From NCBI GenBank assembly GCA_002327865.1, contig DCUQ01000040.1, positions 2,522 to 28,722 of the forward strand: a stretch of DNA of 26,201 nt, read 5' to 3'. Origin of the DNA: Syntrophaceae bacterium UBA2210 (lineage in GTDB: Bacteria > Desulfobacterota > Syntrophia > Syntrophales > UBA2210). The position numbers and the translations under genes were made by a program. The first letter of the stretch is position 1, and each line of letters begins with the position of its first letter. Below, piece after piece: positions 24,464 through 26,201 of this stretch. The notes beneath the pieces are model-generated. The model saw only the letters and a program-made list of their open reading frames with translations. It was not told the origin of the DNA and made no database searches.

Positions 24464-25123
24464 ATGCCACGCGTCGCACGAATCATTGCCAGAGATTATC
24501 CATACCACGTAACCCAGAGGGGGAACTACCGGCAGATCGTTTTTGAGTCTGATTCAGACTACAGGCAGTATCTTGCATGGCTCGAGGAATACTCTAAAAA
24601 GTATTCACTGGATATCTGGTCGTACTGTTTGATGAGTAATCACATTCATTTTGTGTGTGTCCCCCGTAACGACAACTCACTTTCCCGAACTATAAACACC
24701 CTCCACATGCGGTACTCCCAGTATTACAATCGTAAAAAGGGAGTAACAGGGCATCTCTGGCAAGGGCGGTATCATTCCAGTATTCTTGATGAAAGGCACC
24801 TCTACGCTGCTATCCGTTACGTAGAGAAGAACCCGGTACGTGCCGGGTTAGTTCAGAAACCGGAAGACTATAAGTGGTCGAGCGCACGGGGCCATTGTGG
24901 AATAGTGTCAGACGACATCCTGTCAAACACCTGTCATCTTTGTAACGAGATTGATAACTGGTCTCAGTATTTGAGGGAATATGAATCGGAGGAAGTTGTA
25001 AAACGGCTGAAGACGAACATCAAGTCCGGCAACCCCTGCGGGGATGAGGATTTCAAAAAGGGCATTGAAGCGGTAATTGGGAGAGTAATCAATGTTAGAC
25101 CCCGTGGGAGACCCCGCAAGTAA
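24464..25123 (+). CDS. REP-associated tyrosine transposase (RAYT), Y1/IS200-like
   Basis: A 219-residue single-domain HUH transposase. It opens PRVARIIARDYPYHVTQRGN, the usual RAYT start, carries the metal-binding HUH pair in SNHIHFV (H60, H62) and has the candidate catalytic tyrosine Y119 in AIRYVEKNPVRAGLV. GVTGHLWQGRYHSSI is another family block. The tail ends in a basic RPRGRPRK. These enzymes nick single-stranded DNA at short palindromic REP sequences; unlike IS200 they are often domesticated and single-copy. Start is the ATG of MPRVAR; a frame open from 24449 adds five residues. The stop codon's last base is the first base of the right 26-bp repeat. It is lower in GC than nspC and addAB. 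Confidence 0.92.
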   Translation: MPRVARIIARDYPYHVTQRGNYRQIVFESDSDYRQYLAWLEEYSKKYSLDIWSYCLMSNHIHFVCVPRNDNSLSRTINTLHMRYSQYYNRKKGVTGHLWQGRYHSSILDERHLYAAIRYVEKNPVRAGLVQKPEDYKWSSARGHCGIVSDDILSNTCHLCNEIDNWSQYLREYESEEVVKRLKTNIKSGNPCGDEDFKKGIEAVIGRVINVRPRGRPRK

Positions 25124-25148
25124 AAAAGGGCGCTGTCCCTATTAAAAG
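25123..25148 (-). repeat. Right copy of 26-bp inverted repeat bracketing the RAYT gene
   Basis: Exact reverse complement of 24402-24427. It includes the TAA stop of the nspC gene (25142-25144 on the minus strand) and touches the last base of the RAYT stop. It contains TGTCCCTATT (25134-25143), also found at 22582-22591. Confidence 0.85.
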
Positions 25149-26201
25149 AATCTGCTCTTGAAATCGTCATACCCGAAGCGGCGTACAACCTGGTACCGGC
25201 CGTCTTCGTGCAGCAGGGCGATATCCGGCAGGGGTGTTCCGTTGAAGGTATTGTTCTTCACGAAGCTGTACTGGAGCATATCACCGAATACGAGTCTGTC
25301 CCCCGGTTTGAGGGGTTTCGAGAACGAATACTCGCCGATTATATCGCCTGTCATGCAGGTGTTACCGGCAAGGATGAAGTTGTGGGGATTCTCCCCCGGC
25401 GCGGCTCCGCCGTACAGCGGCGGTGTGTATGGCACTTCCAGAACATCGGGCATATGGCACGCGGCCGACGCGTCGAGTATGGCGATATCCGTCCCGTTAT
25501 GAATGACGTCCAGAACCGTGGCTACCAGGTATCCGGCATCGACCACGAGGCCGCTCCCCGGCTCCAGGATGACATCGACATCGAAGAGGGCTCGGAATTT
25601 CCGTATGGCGCTTATGAGCGCCTCGATATCATACCCCGTCTTATTGATAAAGTGCCCGCCGCCGAAGTTTACCGCCTCGACCTGTTCTATATAAGGAGCG
25701 AATTCCCGGGTCATATGTTCTATAAGTCCTACAGATCCGTCATGGAGCGACTCGCACAGGGAATGGACATGCAGGATATCGATCTCTTCCCACGGGAGAC
25801 TATCGAGGCCGGATCGCAGCACACCGAAACGTGAACGCGGCGAACAGGGGTCGTAAAGATGGCCGCCCAGCGTCGCTTTGGAATAACCGGGGTTGACGCG
25901 GATGCCGATCTTCTTCTCTTTTCCGGCAGCCCTTACATCGGGCATGAAGCGCCGAAGCTGGTCGGAAGAGTTGAAGTAGATATGATCGCTTATCGTCAGA
26001 AGCTCGCACAGATCCCGTTCCGTATAAGCCGGGGCATAGACGTGCACTTCCCTGCCGAAAGTTTCCCTGCCGAGGCGCGCTTCATGAATACCGCTGGCCG
26101 TGCTTCCGTCGAGAGACTCGCGCATGAGCGGAAACACCTCGGGAAGGGCAAAGGCCTTGGTCGCCAGGAGAATCCGGCACCCGGCTTCCGAGCGGATACG
26201 C
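25142..26201 (-). CDS. nspC: Carboxynorspermidine decarboxylase, 5' end outside window
   Basis: The C-terminal 350 or so residues of a PLP-dependent fold-III decarboxylase, open to the window edge (reading starts RIRSEAGCRILLATKAFALP). The lysine in LLATKAFALPEVFPLM is the PLP Schiff-base residue. DGSTASGIHEARLGRE, HVHSLCES, NFGGGHFINKTGYD, LEPGSGLVVDAGYLVATV, DASAACHMPDVLEVPY (the catalytic cysteine) and NTCMTGDIIGEYSF follow, all typical of NspC rather than diaminopimelate decarboxylase. The enzyme decarboxylates carboxynorspermidine or carboxyspermidine in the alternative polyamine route from aspartate semialdehyde, which lysC in this window helps supply. The end, YDDFKSRFF and TAA, runs into the 26-bp repeat. 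The true start and any dehydrogenase partner lie beyond the window. Confidence 0.9.
   Translation of the reverse strand, partial: RIRSEAGCRILLATKAFALPEVFPLMRESLDGSTASGIHEARLGRETFGREVHVYAPAYTERDLCELLTISDHIYFNSSDQLRRFMPDVRAAGKEKKIGIRVNPGYSKATLGGHLYDPCSPRSRFGVLRSGLDSLPWEEIDILHVHSLCESLHDGSVGLIEHMTREFAPYIEQVEAVNFGGGHFINKTGYDIEALISAIRKFRALFDVDVILEPGSGLVVDAGYLVATVLDVIHNGTDIAILDASAACHMPDVLEVPYTPPLYGGAAPGENPHNFILAGNTCMTGDIIGEYSFSKPLKPGDRLVFGDMLQYSFVKNNTFNGTPLPDIALLHEDGRYQVVRRFGYDDFKSRFF

Larger units (their letters stand above)
24402..25148 (+). mobile_element. RAYT cassette delimited by a 26-bp perfect inverted repeat
   Basis: A 747-bp unit: 26-bp repeat, 36 nt of leader, RAYT gene, 26-bp repeat in inverse orientation. 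Both convergent neighbours (pabBC from the left, nspC from the right) end with their TAA stop inside the repeat. No target-site duplication can be seen outside the repeats, as expected for HUH-type movement. Treating this as one unit is my inference from the perfect symmetry. Confidence 0.7.

Noticed and set aside
1..26201. CRISPR array, toxin-antitoxin pair, prophage genes or a new defence island
   Set aside because: No regularly spaced repeats, cas genes, phage structural genes or toxin-antitoxin-like overlaps were found; AddAB is a standard recombination complex.

Overview
The window reads as a chromosomal segment of a mesophilic, moderately GC-rich Gram-negative-type bacterium. A Desulfobacterota (old Deltaproteobacteria) or related lineage fits best. 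The grounds are the housekeeping order tilS-ftsH-folP-tsaE-lysC with a long N-terminal extension on FolP, a DUF2520-type PanG-like reductase beside panB, AddAB instead of RecBCD, and a RAYT transposase accompanied by short GGGACA/TGTCCC intergenic repeats. This placement is inference from gene content; no ribosomal marker is present.

Left arm, minus strand (1-7701): a housekeeping run reads right to left as HAD phosphatase (gph-like), tilS, ftsH, folP, tsaE, lysC, a membrane-anchored helix-hairpin-helix (ComEA-like) protein, then the 5' end of a tRNA-Pro gene cut by the window edge. Spacing is tight (ftsH and folP abut, tsaE and lysC are 3 nt apart) and several genes start with GTG, so most of it is probably co-transcribed.

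Transition zone (7702-9187): about 1.5 kb without an intact gene. It holds two CCCCGC...GCGGGG hairpin repeats, a small AT-rich membrane-protein gene broken by one extra base (8422-8860), and the leader of the next operon. That leader contains a promoter-like site inside an 8-bp inverted repeat and a strong intrinsic-terminator hairpin ending 5 nt before the first gene.

Central plus-strand block (9188-18532): a PanG-like ketopantoate reductase candidate overlaps panB (the first steps of pantothenate/CoA synthesis). It is followed by overlapping addB and addA (double-strand-break resection helicase-nuclease), a zinc alcohol dehydrogenase and a small conserved protein.

Right accessory zone (18533-26201): an alpha/beta hydrolase, a remnant of an IS256-family transposase fused to an SMR transporter that has lost its first helix, a class-I glutamine amidotransferase, a GAF-domain protein directly upstream of gap (GAPDH), and a fused pabB-pabC gene interrupted by one in-frame amber codon. 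A RAYT (Y1) transposase follows, bracketed by a perfect 26-bp inverted repeat that also carries the stop codons of both neighbours. The last gene is the 3' part of an nspC-like carboxynorspermidine decarboxylase. Members of a TGTCCC/GGGACA repeat family recur in the intergenic gaps here, marking this as the plastic part of the window.

The most notable signals are the RAYT cassette with its repeat family, the attenuator-like leader of panG-panB, the amber-interrupted pabBC gene, and the GAF-GAPDH pairing.
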